A DNA stretch of 64,000 nucleotides, taken from Atlantibacter hermannii. GTDB taxonomy: Bacteria; Pseudomonadota; Gammaproteobacteria; Enterobacterales; Enterobacteriaceae. A program made the position numbers and the translations under genes. Position 1 is the stretch's first letter, and every line of letters starts with the position of its first letter. Where the stretch lies: positions 62,001 to 126,000 of the forward strand of contig NZ_JAAATR010000026.1 in the NCBI RefSeq assembly GCF_009907385.1, given 5' to 3'. The notes beneath the pieces were generated by a model. The model worked only from the letters and a program-made list of their open reading frames with translations. It had not been told where the DNA came from and did no database searches. This document shows, piece after piece, positions 40,584 through 50,509 of this stretch.

Positions 40584-41198
40584 TCAATTTAATTTTTCTG
40601 GTAGCTGATTGATAGTCAGCAACTTGCCTCTTTTAACATCAATATAATTTTTTGCCCGCAGCGCGGATAAAACCTTCATGACAATACTGCGGGATAAGTT
40701 GGTTCGTTTGACGATAAAATCCGCCACATTGATTTTTGCGCGCATGAATTCATCTAACTGATTGAGATGAAGAATATTTCCCTTAATCATTTGATAACTG
40801 TTTCTTCCCATCATCATCTCATCACGATACAGCAAACTTTCAATATGCCAGGATAACACGGCAGGTATCAAATGCAGCGAATGATTCTCCTCCAGGCGCT
40901 GCATAAAAGCCTCCAGAGGCACGAGTTGGAAATGGCACTGAGAATCGGCATAAATACGAAGATAGGATAACGTCTGGGGATTACCGCTTAAACCAAACAG
41001 CGCGGGCGCCGTATGCTTCTCAAATAATAGCCTGTCGCTGCTACGAATGAGGGAAAACTGGCCGCCATGAATCAGCGTAACGGTATGCGCTTTTATCGGT
41101 ATTAACGTATATCTCTCAACGCGTGTGAGTTTGTTGTAATCCGTGAATAAATCCGTTAAGCGATATAATTCAGAGAGAGGTTTTTGCGGTAATGTCAT
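40584..41198 (-). CDS. IprA/YaiV-like helix-turn-helix regulator
   Basis: A 204-residue protein with a degenerate cyclic-nucleotide-type sensor domain and a C-terminal winged helix-turn-helix at about residues 155-190 (VADFIVKRTNLSRSIVMKVL). The layout resembles the IprA/YaiV branch of Crp-like regulators found only in enterobacteria. Its ligand and targets are unknown. It replaces the chitoporin genes chiPQ that E. coli has between glnS and fur. The gene and its 250-base upstream region are clearly more AT-rich than the flanking core genes, suggesting transfer. I see no strong ribosome-binding site before the ATG, so the start is provisional. Confidence 0.75.
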   Translation of the reverse strand: MTLPQKPLSELYRLTDLFTDYNKLTRVERYTLIPIKAHTVTLIHGGQFSLIRSSDRLLFEKHTAPALFGLSGNPQTLSYLRIYADSQCHFQLVPLEAFMQRLEENHSLHLIPAVLSWHIESLLYRDEMMMGRNSYQMIKGNILHLNQLDEFMRAKINVADFIVKRTNLSRSIVMKVLSALRAKNYIDVKRGKLLTINQLPEKLN

Positions 41199-41451
41199 TG
41201 CGATTAACCAGATTTATATTATCGAATGCGATGTTAGCTGGTATTTTAATGGATGGTATTTTTAAACCGCAATGCAACAATCGGGCAGGCTGACTTTAAT
41301 GCCACATTATATATCCTAACTTACTGAATTTTAGAATTATTGATAAATTCTTAAAGTGTAATTAACGATATTTAATTTATTACAGGATTTACTTAGATGT
41401 TCTTTTATTTATTGCTCTGGAATGCATTATTATATTGAATTATTATCCAAA
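41199..41451. other. AT-rich gene-free stretch upstream of the IprA-like regulator
   Basis: About 250 bases of strongly AT-rich DNA with runs such as TTAATTTATTACAGG. It presumably carries the promoter of the regulator gene and would suit H-NS silencing. No coding frame or repeat is seen. Confidence 0.55.
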
Positions 41452-41478
41452 AAAAAGCCGACATTAGTCGGCTTTTAC
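41452..41478 (-). terminator. Terminator of fur
   Basis: AAAAGCCGAC-ATTA-GTCGGCTTTT lies 25 bases after the fur stop and has A/T runs on both sides. Confidence 0.88.
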
Positions 41479-41502
41479 TGGAATGAGTGATTCTAAAAAA
41501 AA

Positions 41503-41955
41503 TTATTTCTCTGTGATTTCATGAGCATTTTCATCTTCGCGGCAGTCGCCTTCCGCGCAATGCCCATACAGATACAGACTGTGGTTTGTTAAGCGAATAC
41601 CATGGCGGGACGCAATTTCACGCTGGCGCGCTTCAATGGAGTCATCGCTAAACTCAATCACTTTACCGCAGTCCAGGCAAATGAGGTGATCGTGATGATG
41701 CTGCTGAGTCAGTTCGAAAACCGATTTACCGCCTTCGAAATTATGACGCGTAACAATACCAGCATCATCGAACTGATTAAGCACACGGTAAACCGTCGCT
41801 AAACCAATCTCTTCGCCCATATCAATCAGGCGTTTGTATAAATCTTCCGCACTGACATGGTGGTTGTCCGGCCCCTGCAACACTTCGAGGATTTTTAACC
41901 TCGGAAGCGTGACTTTCAGGCCAGCCTTCTTCAATGCGGTATTGTTGTCAGTCAT
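41503..41955 (-). CDS. fur: Ferric uptake regulator Fur
   Basis: A 150-residue iron-dependent repressor. The winged helix N-terminus (KVTLPRLKILEVL) and the metal-binding HHHDHLICLDCGKVIEF are present, as is a second cysteine pair near the C-terminus (CAEGDCRED). On the minus strand another open frame reaches the start and stops at a TGA overlapping the fur ATG (ATGA), as expected for the uof leader that couples fur translation in E. coli; it has no ATG start here. fldA lies 293 bases upstream on the same strand. Confidence 0.98.
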   Translation of the reverse strand: MTDNNTALKKAGLKVTLPRLKILEVLQGPDNHHVSAEDLYKRLIDMGEEIGLATVYRVLNQFDDAGIVTRHNFEGGKSVFELTQQHHHDHLICLDCGKVIEFSDDSIEARQREIASRHGIRLTNHSLYLYGHCAEGDCREDENAHEITEK

Positions 41956-42217
41956 GCGGAATTTGTCCTGTTACGTAACGATTCGCTCCTCAGGGAGCAA
42001 GAGATCGAATGCAAGGCATTATGCGTTTCATTATAGAACTGCCATGCCTAAATGAAAACTGCAACTGCCTTGCTAAAAAATACCCAAAATCGTGGCGCTG
42101 CCTGCATTTGTTGCAAAATCACCCGATGCGTGAGGGTTGTATTGTACAGGTCTGTAGGCAAAAGTTAAAAATTTGTAGCAATTATTTTTATCGCTTTTGC
42201 CTATCAATGGCAGAATA

Positions 42218-42242
42218 AAGGCGCTAAGGGGTTTAGCGCCTT
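42218..42242 (-). terminator. Terminator of fldA
   Basis: AAGGCGCTAA/TTAGCGCCTT stem; the minus strand continues TATTCT. It lies just after the fldA stop, ahead of the fur promoter region. Confidence 0.75.
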
Positions 42243-42248
42243 GAGTCA

Positions 42249-42779
42249 TCAGGCGTTGATGATGTCTTGCAAATGCAGCTCTTCAGAAACCTGGTTCACC
42301 CATTTTTCTACGCGTTCAGCAGTGAGTTCAGGCTGGCGATCTTCATCGATAGCTAAACCCAGGAAGTGATCGTCATCTGCCAGGCCTTTAGAGGCTTCAA
42401 AGTGGTAACCTTCGGTCGGCCAGTGGCCAACGATGGTTGCGCCGCGTGGTTCGATAATGTCGCGCATAGTGCCCAGCGCATCACAGAAGTATTCAGCGTA
42501 GTCTTCCTGATCGCCGCAGCCAAACAGGGCAACCAGCTTGTTGTTAAAATCGATTTCTTCAAGGGTAGGGAAGAAGTCATCCCAGTCGCACTGCGCTTCG
42601 CCGTAGTACCAGGTTGGAATACCCAGCAGCAGAATATCAAAACTTTCGAGGTCTTCTTTGCTGCTTTTAGCAATATCACGCACTTCAGCCACATCTTTAC
42701 CAAGCTGTTTTTGAATCATTTTTGCGATATTTTCAGTATTGCCGGTATCGCTGCCGAAGAAAATGCCTACGATTGCCAT
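42249..42779 (-). CDS. fldA: Flavodoxin 1 (FldA)
   Basis: A 176-residue FMN electron carrier. The phosphate-binding loop is [14 protein letters not shown] and the FMN-contact loops [14 protein letters not shown] and [13 protein letters not shown] are intact. It supplies electrons to radical SAM enzymes such as LipA and MiaB (both in this window) and to other reductive enzymes. Length equals E. coli FldA. Confidence 0.98.
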   Translation of the reverse strand: MAIVGIFFGSDTGNTENIAKMIQKQLGKDVAEVRDIAKSSKEDLESFDILLLGIPTWYYGEAQCDWDDFFPTLEEIDFNNKLVALFGCGDQEDYAEYFCDALGTMRDIIEPRGATIVGHWPTEGYHFEASKGLADDDHFLGLAIDEDRQPELTAERVEKWVNQVSEELHLQDIINA

Positions 42780-42928
42780 GAGTAAAATAACCTCTTGAAA
42801 CTTAATGAGATGGTTGAGGCAAAAAGCCTACAGATAGGGCAATCATAGCAGAACAGACAAGCTGGCGGAAATGTCTATCACGGCCATGTGCACAGTCTGC
42901 TACATTGTGCCGTGTTTTTAGATAACTC

Positions 42929-43210
42929 TCAGTCCTTCAGGGCCGCAAGTTGTGACAGCAGAATATCTTCGATTAATTCGCTGCGGCTGATATTGCGGGC
43001 TTCCGCCAGCATGTTGAGCGCCTCAACGGCTTCAGCGTTCAGTTTAAGCTCAACGCGCTTGAGCCCACGTACTTTGTCACGCTTCAACTGGTTGCGCTTA
43101 TTGATGCGCAACTGTTCATCGCGTGACAGCGGGTTAGTCTTGGGTCTGCCCGGGCGGCGTTCGTCCGAGAACAGATCTAATGTCGTACGGTCCGTTTGTT
43201 CTTTGGCCAT
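42929..43210 (-). CDS. ybfE: YbfE, ribbon-helix-helix-like protein
   Basis: A 93-residue basic protein of unknown role, in E. coli part of the LexA regulon. It begins MAKEQTDRTTLDLF, contains GRPKTNPLSRDEQLRINKRN, and ends with a MetJ/Arc-like ribbon-helix-helix (RVELKLNAEAVEALNMLAEA). It is slightly shorter at the C-terminus than the E. coli protein. I do not see a clean LexA box in the 142 bases upstream. The start at 43210 is chosen by family length. Confidence 0.9.
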   Translation of the reverse strand: MAKEQTDRTTLDLFSDERRPGRPKTNPLSRDEQLRINKRNQLKRDKVRGLKRVELKLNAEAVEALNMLAEARNISRSELIEDILLSQLAALKD

Positions 43211-43352
43211 GATGCGCGTTTTGACAGGGAAAACAGGGTGCAGGAGCGGGGCTCGGATGCAGTTAAGCGCGCCATCATACATGAGGGAATCCGGAGCGCC
43301 AACGCGTTAACGGCACTCACACTTATCAGCCGCTCTATTTTTAACCAGCTTG

Positions 43353-44120
43353 TTACACATCATCAAGGTAGCGGCGGATGGCCCGCACCACGGCCTGCGG
43401 TTTTTCGGCATGAACCCAGTGACCCGCTCCAGCCACGACATGCGCGCGCGCCTGAGGAAATTGCGCCAGCAGCGCGTCGCGATGGGTTTCATCCACATAC
43501 GGCGAATGGCCGCCGCGAATAAACAGCGCAGGGCGATCCCAGGCGGGCACCGTTTCCCAGCCGACAATGTGTGAATATTGATCCCAAAGGACCGGCACAT
43601 TGAAGCGCCACTCGCCGGCGACGAAAGACTTCAGCAAAAACTGGATCACGCCGTCTTCCTGGATATGCTCGCGCATCAGCGCCGTCGCGTCCTGGCGCGA
43701 GGTGATGCCGGCTTCAGTGACCGCATTGATCGCAGCGAAAATCTCATCATGCCGCCGCACCTGGTAATCCACTGGCGCAATATCAATCGCCACCAGTTTA
43801 TCGATGCGTTGCGGCGCGATTTTGGTCGCCGCCATCACCGCTTTGCCCCCCATGGAGTGGCCGATAAAAGTGGCTTTGTCGATACTCAGTTCGTCAAGCG
43901 TATCAATCAGGTCCTGGGCCATGGCCGGATACGTCATGACATCGCTGCGCGGCGATAACCCGTGATTGCGCATATCCACCTGGATAACGTCGAAATCGGA
44001 AATCAGTTCGCGCGCCAGCACGCCCAGGTTATCCAGGCTGCCGAACAGCCCGTGGACCAGCACGATCGGCGAGGCGTTATGCGATTGTTGTGCAGATTGC
44101 GCTCGGGTATGTAATTTCAT
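43353..44120 (-). CDS. ybfF: YbfF, alpha/beta-hydrolase esterase
   Basis: A 255-residue alpha/beta hydrolase acting on short acyl esters, including palmitoyl- and malonyl-CoA in vitro for the E. coli protein. The oxyanion region is LVHGLFGSLDNLG, the nucleophile elbow GHSMGGKAV, and the terminal histidine GAGHWVHAEKP. Natural substrate unknown. It is divergent from seqA and upstream of ybfE. Confidence 0.94.
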   Translation of the reverse strand: MKLHTRAQSAQQSHNASPIVLVHGLFGSLDNLGVLARELISDFDVIQVDMRNHGLSPRSDVMTYPAMAQDLIDTLDELSIDKATFIGHSMGGKAVMAATKIAPQRIDKLVAIDIAPVDYQVRRHDEIFAAINAVTEAGITSRQDATALMREHIQEDGVIQFLLKSFVAGEWRFNVPVLWDQYSHIVGWETVPAWDRPALFIRGGHSPYVDETHRDALLAQFPQARAHVVAGAGHWVHAEKPQAVVRAIRRYLDDV

Positions 44121-44301
44121 GGCAAAGTTCTTTTTTTGCAGGTGTCAGGTTAGGGTATTATGTTGAACATTCTGCCGCCCGGTCGCAAGATCCAGTTAAA
44201 TCTGACTTTTGCCGCCACCCTGGCTTGACGCTATCCGCTGTTGGGGTTTGATCCTATACTCCCAACGATTTGTATTCAGAAAGATATCGCACTGGATTAA
44301 A

Positions 44302-44844
44302 ATGAAAACGATTGAAGTTGATGACGACCTTTATCGCTATATCGCGAGCCACACCCAGCACATTGGTGAAAGCGCGTCCGACATTTTGCGTCGCATGCTG
44401 AAATTCAACCCCGCGCAACCGCAGGCCGAGAAACCGGCAAAAGAGAGCAGCGCGGCCGTCGCCGTGATGGAACAGAAACCCGCCAACAACCCCAAAGATC
44501 GTGTGCGCGCCGTTCGCGAGCTGCTGCTTTCTGACGAGTACGCGGAGCAAAAACGCGCCGTCAACCGTTTCATGCTGGTGCTGTCTACACTCTATACACT
44601 GGATCCAAAAGCGTTCGCCGATGCCACCGAGTCGCTGCATGGCCGTACCCGCGTCTATTTCGCGGGCGATCAGCAAACGCTTTTGCAGAGCGGTAATCAA
44701 ACCAAACCCAAACATGTGCCAGGTACGCCATACTGGGTAATTACCAACACCAATACCGGTCGTAAATGCAGCATGATTGAGCACATCATGCAGTCAATGC
44801 AGTTCCCGGCGGAATTGATTGAAAAGGTTTGCGGCACCATTTAA
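44302..44844 (+). CDS. seqA: Replication initiation regulator SeqA
   Basis: A 180-residue protein that binds hemimethylated GATC sites and sequesters oriC after initiation. The N-terminal oligomerisation part is MKTIEVDDDLYRYIASHTQHIGESASDILRRML without break; a variable Ala/Pro/Lys linker follows; the DNA-binding domain contains NGNQT-like SGNQTKPKHVPGTPYWV. The start MKTIEVDD is family-wide. pgm follows 24 bases after the stop, as in E. coli. Confidence 0.97.
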   Translation: MKTIEVDDDLYRYIASHTQHIGESASDILRRMLKFNPAQPQAEKPAKESSAAVAVMEQKPANNPKDRVRAVRELLLSDEYAEQKRAVNRFMLVLSTLYTLDPKAFADATESLHGRTRVYFAGDQQTLLQSGNQTKPKHVPGTPYWVITNTNTGRKCSMIEHIMQSMQFPAELIEKVCGTI

Positions 44845-44868
44845 CTAATGCGTCAAAAGGACCAGGCC

Positions 44869-46509
44869 ATGGCAATTCATAACCGTGCAGGGCAGCCTGC
44901 ACAACAGCGTGATTTGATTAATGTTGCCCAACTCACCGCACAGTATTACGTGCTGAAACCGCAGCCGGGGAACAGCGAGCATGCGGTGAAATTCGGGACT
45001 TCCGGCCATCGCGGCAGCGCGGCGCGCCACAGCTTTAACGAGCCGCATATTCTGGCGATCGCGCAGGCTATCGCCGAAGAGCGCGCTAAGAACGGCGTGA
45101 CTGGCCCTTGCTATGTAGGTAAAGACACGCACGCGCTTTCCGAACCGGCATTTATCTCGGTGCTGGAAGTGCTGGCTGCCAACGGCGTGGATGTGATTGT
45201 TCAGGAAGATAACGGTTATACCCCGACGCCGGCTGTGTCCAACGCGATTCTGGTGCACAACCGCCAGGGCGGAAAGCAGGCTGATGGGATTGTCATCACG
45301 CCGTCCCATAACCCGCCGGAAGATGGCGGCATCAAATACAATCCGCCTAACGGTGGCCCGGCAGACACCAACGTCACCAAAGTGGTGGAGGATCGTGCCA
45401 ACGCCCTGCTGGCAGAGGGCCTGGCGTCGGTGAAACGCGTTTCGCTGGATGAAGCCTGGGCGAGCGGCCACATTACCGCCAAAGATCTGGTGCAGCCGTT
45501 TGTTGAAGGGCTGGCGGATATCGTCGACATGGCGGCCATTCAAAAAGCGGGCCTGACGCTGGGCGTCGATCCGCTGGGCGGTTCCGGTATCGATTACTGG
45601 AAACGCATCGCGGCGCACTACAACTTAAATCTGACCATCGTTAACGATCACGTCGATCAAACCTTCCGCTTTATGCACCTGGATAAAGACGGCGCGATCC
45701 GCATGGACTGCTCGTCCGAATGCGCGATGGCGGGCCTGCTGGCGCTGCGTGACAAATTCGATCTGGCGTTTGCCAACGATCCGGATTACGACCGTCACGG
45801 TATCGTTACGCCGGCAGGGTTGATGAATCCTAACCATTACCTGGCCGTGGCGATTAACTATCTGTTCCAGCATCGTCCGCAGTGGGGCAAAGACGTCGCG
45901 GTGGGTAAAACCCTGGTGTCTTCCGCGATGATCGACCGCGTGGTCAACGATCTGGGCCGCAAACTGGTTGAAGTGCCGGTGGGCTTTAAATGGTTTGTTG
46001 ATGGCCTGTTTGACGGCAGCTTCGGCTTCGGCGGCGAAGAGAGCGCGGGCGCTTCGTTCCTGCGCTTCGACGGCACCCCGTGGTCCACCGATAAAGACGG
46101 CATCATCATGTGTCTGCTGGCGGCAGAAATCACTGCCGTCACCGGTAAAAACCCGCAGCAACATTATGACGAGCTGGCTAAACGCTTCGGCGCGCCGAGC
46201 TACAACCGTTTACAGGCGTCCGCGACCTCCGCGCAGAAAGCCGCGCTGTCTAAACTCTCTCCGGAGATGGTCAGCGCCAGCACCCTGGCAGGCGATCCGA
46301 TCACTGCGCGCTTAACCGCTGCGCCGGGCAATGGCGCATCGATTGGCGGCCTGAAGGTGATGACCGACAACGGCTGGTTCGCGGCGCGTCCGTCCGGCAC
46401 CGAAGATGCCTACAAAATTTACTGCGAAAGCTTCCTGGGCGCGGAACACCGTGCGCAGATTGAGAAGGAAGCGGTAGAGATTGTCAGCGAAGTACTGAAA
46501 AACGCCTGA
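44869..46509 (+). CDS. pgm: Phosphoglucomutase Pgm
   Basis: A 546-residue alpha-D-phosphohexomutase that interconverts glucose-1-P and glucose-6-P. The phosphoserine loop is [11 protein letters not shown], the metal loop DPDYDRHG, the sugar loop [10 protein letters not shown], and the phosphate-binding end [10 protein letters not shown]. The ATG at 44869 gives the E. coli length; an ATG seven codons upstream is less likely. It provides glucose-1-P for glycogen, LPS core and osmoregulated glucans. Confidence 0.97.
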   Translation: MAIHNRAGQPAQQRDLINVAQLTAQYYVLKPQPGNSEHAVKFGTSGHRGSAARHSFNEPHILAIAQAIAEERAKNGVTGPCYVGKDTHALSEPAFISVLEVLAANGVDVIVQEDNGYTPTPAVSNAILVHNRQGGKQADGIVITPSHNPPEDGGIKYNPPNGGPADTNVTKVVEDRANALLAEGLASVKRVSLDEAWASGHITAKDLVQPFVEGLADIVDMAAIQKAGLTLGVDPLGGSGIDYWKRIAAHYNLNLTIVNDHVDQTFRFMHLDKDGAIRMDCSSECAMAGLLALRDKFDLAFANDPDYDRHGIVTPAGLMNPNHYLAVAINYLFQHRPQWGKDVAVGKTLVSSAMIDRVVNDLGRKLVEVPVGFKWFVDGLFDGSFGFGGEESAGASFLRFDGTPWSTDKDGIIMCLLAAEITAVTGKNPQQHYDELAKRFGAPSYNRLQASATSAQKAALSKLSPEMVSASTLAGDPITARLTAAPGNGASIGGLKVMTDNGWFAARPSGTEDAYKIYCESFLGAEHRAQIEKEAVEIVSEVLKNA

Positions 46510-46523
46510 TAACGTTTAAAGAA

Positions 46524-46548
46524 AAAGGGAGCCTCGGCTCCCTTTTTT
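46524..46548. terminator. Bidirectional terminator between pgm and potE
   Basis: AAAAAGGGAGCC-TC-GGCTCCCTTTTTT is a strong hairpin with A and T runs on either side, ending both converging genes. Confidence 0.9.
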
Positions 46549-46564
46549 ACTGCTGCGTTTTCGG

Positions 46565-47878
46565 TTAACCGTGTTTGTTAGTCAATTCAAAGCGCGGTGA
46601 TACCAGCCCGTACAGCGTCCAGCCCATAAAGGTCACAATAGCGCCATACAGCATCGCTTCGGAACCGGAAGAGTAGAGCGCGTAGAAGCTGTAAATCGCC
46701 CCAACCAGCGCCACGAAGTTCGCCATTTTCGCTTTGCTCGGATCGACCTTCGCCACTTTCTGGATAATCACCAGCGCCGCCATCGACAGGATGTACGGAA
46801 TGATGTTAGTGACAACCGCCAGGTTTACCAGCACGTTGAACTGGTTATTCAGCGACGGGCTGATGGTCATCAGCGCCAGTACGCTCTGGAAAATCACAAT
46901 CGTCAGCATGCCCTTAACCGGCGCGTCGGCTTTCGACACCTTCGAGAAGATTTTCGGGAAATAACCTTCATCCGCCGAGGATTTAAACACCTGGGCAATC
47001 GTAAACTGCCAGCCGAGCAGCGAGCCGCAGCAGGACATCACCATCAGGCCCATGATCACTTTACCCACGGTAGGGGTGAACATTTGCGCGAAGGCCAGCC
47101 CGAACGGCGCGGTGGAGTTCGCCAGATCCATATTCGGCACAATCCCGGCGATCACGTTGGTCGAGACGATGTAGATCACCGCCGCGCCCAGCGTCCCGCC
47201 CAGTACCGCAATCGGCACGTTGCGTTCCGGGTTTTCCACCACTTCGGTATTGGCGCAGGCGGATTCCAGCCCTAAAAATGCCCACAGCGTCATGGCGATG
47301 GACGAGCCCACAGCGTCAAAGAACGGCACGTTGTGCGGGTTCCAGGATTCGGCGTACATCGACGGGCTGAACCAGAACCAGCCAATCACCGACAGACCGA
47401 CCACCGGAATGATCACGCCCCACACGGTAATACCGCTGAGTTGCCCGGTGATGCGCGCGCCGCCAAAGTTAGCGACAGTGCAAATCCACAATACGCAAAT
47501 GGTGGCGATGCCAATCTGCACCGGGCTCAGCGTCGCGCCGAACAGCTCGCTGCCGTAACCGACGGCGGAAATCGCAATCGCCACGTTGGCGATCAGCAGC
47601 GATACCCCGTAGGTGTAGTTGGCCATAAAGTTGCCGGATTTACCGAACGCGTACTCGGCATACCCGCCCATGCCACCCGATTTACGGCTGAACATCCCGC
47701 ACTTGGCAAACGCCCAGGCCAGCGCCATCGATCCTAACGCCGTCACCAGCCAGGAGATAATCGAGATCGTCCCCACTTCGGCCAGTTTGGTCGGCAGCAT
47801 GATGATGCCGGAGCCCATCATGTTCACCATCGTCAATATTGTGAGCGGCACCACGCCCATCTTATTGGATTTACTCAT
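46565..47878 (-). CDS. potE: Putrescine/ornithine antiporter PotE
   Basis: A 437-residue, 12-helix APC-family exchanger that releases putrescine and takes up ornithine, completing the acid-resistance cycle of SpeF. The N-terminal block VNMMGSGIIMLPTKLAEVG and the SGGMGGYAEYAFGKSG loop are conserved. Its ATG overlaps the speF stop by four bases (ATGA). The start at 47878 is supported by this coupling. Confidence 0.97.
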   Translation of the reverse strand: MSKSNKMGVVPLTILTMVNMMGSGIIMLPTKLAEVGTISIISWLVTALGSMALAWAFAKCGMFSRKSGGMGGYAEYAFGKSGNFMANYTYGVSLLIANVAIAISAVGYGSELFGATLSPVQIGIATICVLWICTVANFGGARITGQLSGITVWGVIIPVVGLSVIGWFWFSPSMYAESWNPHNVPFFDAVGSSIAMTLWAFLGLESACANTEVVENPERNVPIAVLGGTLGAAVIYIVSTNVIAGIVPNMDLANSTAPFGLAFAQMFTPTVGKVIMGLMVMSCCGSLLGWQFTIAQVFKSSADEGYFPKIFSKVSKADAPVKGMLTIVIFQSVLALMTISPSLNNQFNVLVNLAVVTNIIPYILSMAALVIIQKVAKVDPSKAKMANFVALVGAIYSFYALYSSGSEAMLYGAIVTFMGWTLYGLVSPRFELTNKHG

Positions 47879-50073
47879 AATCTGATTTCCTTTTGTGCTG
47901 ACGCTTTCACCACGGCCTGCTTGATAACGTGGCACCACACCTGTTTACGACCGTCCTGCTCCTCGACATACACGCCCTGCAGTTCCGGCGCGAAGCCCGG
48001 CAGCAGGTTGATGCCTTCCTCCAGCGCCTGGAAGTAGCGCAGCACCGCGCCGCCCCAGATTTCGCCCGGGACCACGCACAGTACGCCCGGCGGGTAAGGC
48101 AGCGCGCCTTCCGCCGCCACGCGTCCTTCCGCATCGCTGAGTTTCACCAGTTCGGTTTGCCCACGGATAAAGGCGTAGTTAGCGTCCTGCGGGTTCATCA
48201 CCACGCGCGGGAAGTACGCTTTACGGAACATTTCTTTCTGAAGCTGCTTCACATTGTGGCTGGCGTAGAAGTCATGCATTTCCTGGCACAGCTGACGCAG
48301 GGTGTACTCGCCGTAGCGATCCTGATGCTGTTTCCAGAGCGACGGCAGCACTTCACTCAACGGCGCGTCGTGCTCCAGTAACTGCTCGAAACGTACCAGC
48401 AGCGCGACCAGCTGTTGCATTTTGCCCATCTCTTCAGCCGGGGTGAGCAGGAACAGGATCGAGTTGAGGTCGCATTTCTCCGGCACCACGCCGTTTTCAC
48501 GCAGGAAGTTGGCAAGAATGGTGGCCGGTACGCCAAAGGTGTCGTACTCGCCGGTGGCGGCATTGATGCCCGGGGTGGTCAGCAGCAGTTTGCAGGGGTC
48601 GACGAAATACTGATGCTCCGCATAGCCTTCAAACGCATGCCATTTGTCGCCGGGAACAAAGTGGAAGAAGCGCAGATCGCGGGCGATCTGTTGGGTATCC
48701 CAGCTTTCCCACGCTTTGCCGTCAACGGTCGCGGGGACGAACGGACGGATATGGTGGCAGTTATTGAGGATCAGCTTACGGGTGTCGATACCCACTTCCA
48801 CGCAGTTCATCCACATTTGCTTGCCGCCTTCGCCTTCATGCATCCGGGCGTTAACGTCCAGCGCAGCAAACAGCGGATAGAAAGGGCTGGTGGAGGCGTG
48901 CATCATAAACGCGTTGTTCATGCGCTTATGGGAAACATAGCGATCCTGCCCTTTGATATGGCTGTCTTTTTTATGGATTTGCGAAGTCTGGGAGAACCCG
49001 GCCTGCTGTTTATGCACCGACTGCGTCACCAGGATACCCGGATCGTTTTCGGTCAGTTCCAGCAGCAGCGGCGAACAGTCCGCCATCATGGGGATAAACT
49101 GCTCATAGCCCACCCACGCCGAGTCGAACAGGATGTAGTCACACAGGTGACCAATCTTATCCACCACCTGGCGCGCGTTATAAATGGTGCCGTCGTAGGT
49201 GCCTAACTGGATCACCGCCAGGCGGAACGGACGAGCGTCCTGAGCACGGTCGGCGGCCACTTCGCGGATGCAGTCGCGCAGATAGCGTTCTTCGAAGCAG
49301 TGAGCGTCAATCCCGCCGATAAAGCCATACGGGTTACGCGCCGTTTCCAGATAAACCGGCGTCGCACCGGCTTGCAGCAGCGCGCCGTGGTGGTTCGACT
49401 TATGGTTGTTGCGGTCGAACAGCACCAGGTCGCCCGGCGCCAGCAGCGCATTCAGCACCACTTTGTTGGAGGAAGACGTGCCGTTGAGCACAAAGTACGT
49501 TTTATCAGCATTAAACACTTTGGCAGCATGTTTTTGTGCCGTGCACGGCGCGCCTTCGTGGATCAGCAAATCGCCCATCGCCACGTCCGCATTACATAAA
49601 TCAGAGCGGAACAGGGTTTCGCCAAAGAAGTTCACGAACTGATTGCCCGTCGGGTGACGGCGGAAGAACTGCCCCCCCTGGTGGCCGGGGCAATCAAACG
49701 CGCTGTTGCCTTGTTTAACGTAATCAACGAGGGCGCGGAAGAACGGCGGTTTCAGGCTGGTTTCGTATTTCGCTGCGGCGGCCTCAAGCTGGCGGCCATA
49801 GAATTCTGAACGAGACTCGCTGATTTCAAACACGCCGTTGATACGCGCTAACCAGTGTTCGGGCACGCGTTCATTATTATGGGTCGCAATAAAAATCGGC
49901 AGACCAAAACCGGTACGCTCGATTTTATCAATAATACCGTTATCGATATCGGCCAGCGCCACGACGGCGGCAGCGATATCAATAAAATCGGTATCCATAA
50001 TTGAAACGACTTCCCGTTGAGTATTAACGCAGTCCGGACAGATGCGGCTAACCGCAATTTTTAACTTTTGCAT
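47875..50073 (-). CDS. speF: Inducible ornithine decarboxylase SpeF
   Basis: A 732-residue PLP decarboxylase making putrescine from ornithine at low pH. An N-terminal response-regulator-like wing precedes the PLP domain with the lysine in SVHKQQAGFSQ. The start MQKLKIAVSRI gives the E. coli length. Expression should be controlled by the speFL leader peptide 270 bases upstream, and translation continues into potE. Confidence 0.97.
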   Translation of the reverse strand: MQKLKIAVSRICPDCVNTQREVVSIMDTDFIDIAAAVVALADIDNGIIDKIERTGFGLPIFIATHNNERVPEHWLARINGVFEISESRSEFYGRQLEAAAAKYETSLKPPFFRALVDYVKQGNSAFDCPGHQGGQFFRRHPTGNQFVNFFGETLFRSDLCNADVAMGDLLIHEGAPCTAQKHAAKVFNADKTYFVLNGTSSSNKVVLNALLAPGDLVLFDRNNHKSNHHGALLQAGATPVYLETARNPYGFIGGIDAHCFEERYLRDCIREVAADRAQDARPFRLAVIQLGTYDGTIYNARQVVDKIGHLCDYILFDSAWVGYEQFIPMMADCSPLLLELTENDPGILVTQSVHKQQAGFSQTSQIHKKDSHIKGQDRYVSHKRMNNAFMMHASTSPFYPLFAALDVNARMHEGEGGKQMWMNCVEVGIDTRKLILNNCHHIRPFVPATVDGKAWESWDTQQIARDLRFFHFVPGDKWHAFEGYAEHQYFVDPCKLLLTTPGINAATGEYDTFGVPATILANFLRENGVVPEKCDLNSILFLLTPAEEMGKMQQLVALLVRFEQLLEHDAPLSEVLPSLWKQHQDRYGEYTLRQLCQEMHDFYASHNVKQLQKEMFRKAYFPRVVMNPQDANYAFIRGQTELVKLSDAEGRVAAEGALPYPPGVLCVVPGEIWGGAVLRYFQALEEGINLLPGFAPELQGVYVEEQDGRKQVWCHVIKQAVVKASAQKEIRL

Positions 50074-50342
50074 GGTGATCCTGAAATTTAAGCAATACAT
50101 TCCCGCAATTTCTTTATTGAAGAAATTGAGTGGTGCCGGAAATTAAGCAAAGGAATATCGTGCAGCCAAACGGCAGCAAAATAATCGACGCTATTTTTTA
50201 GGATGAATAAAGCCCGTCAATCCGGCGATTGAAGTAAATAATTGGCTTTATCAGAGATCAGACGCGAGCGCGCGCAGGCATTAAAACCCAAAAGCAAAGG
50301 GTATGAAGAGGCCTGTGCTACGGCGCACCTGCCAGGACGTGA

Positions 50343-50447
50343 CTATCGGGCGTTGAAGAAGTGAAAATCGAAGCTATTACGATGGGCAAACATCATTATA
50401 TGTGTGGTTCGCCTTATATGCGGCATTAACCGGTTGTTGTTTTCCAT
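50343..50447 (-). CDS. speFL: SpeFL, ornithine-sensing arrest peptide
   Basis: A 34-codon leader peptide upstream of speF. It begins MENNNRLMPHIRR and ends FDFHFFNAR, the same as I recall for the E. coli/Salmonella peptide. With ornithine bound in the exit tunnel the ribosome stalls near the end of SpeFL, which exposes the downstream mRNA and lets speF be expressed. An AAGGAT ribosome-binding site precedes the ATG. It is too short for standard gene finders. Confidence 0.95.
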   Translation of the reverse strand: MENNNRLMPHIRRTTHIMMFAHRNSFDFHFFNAR

Positions 50448-50509
50448 AATTAAATCCTTTTCAAAATAAAGGCGGGGCTATTTTAGCTCTGGAAAAAGGA
50501 TAAACCGTG

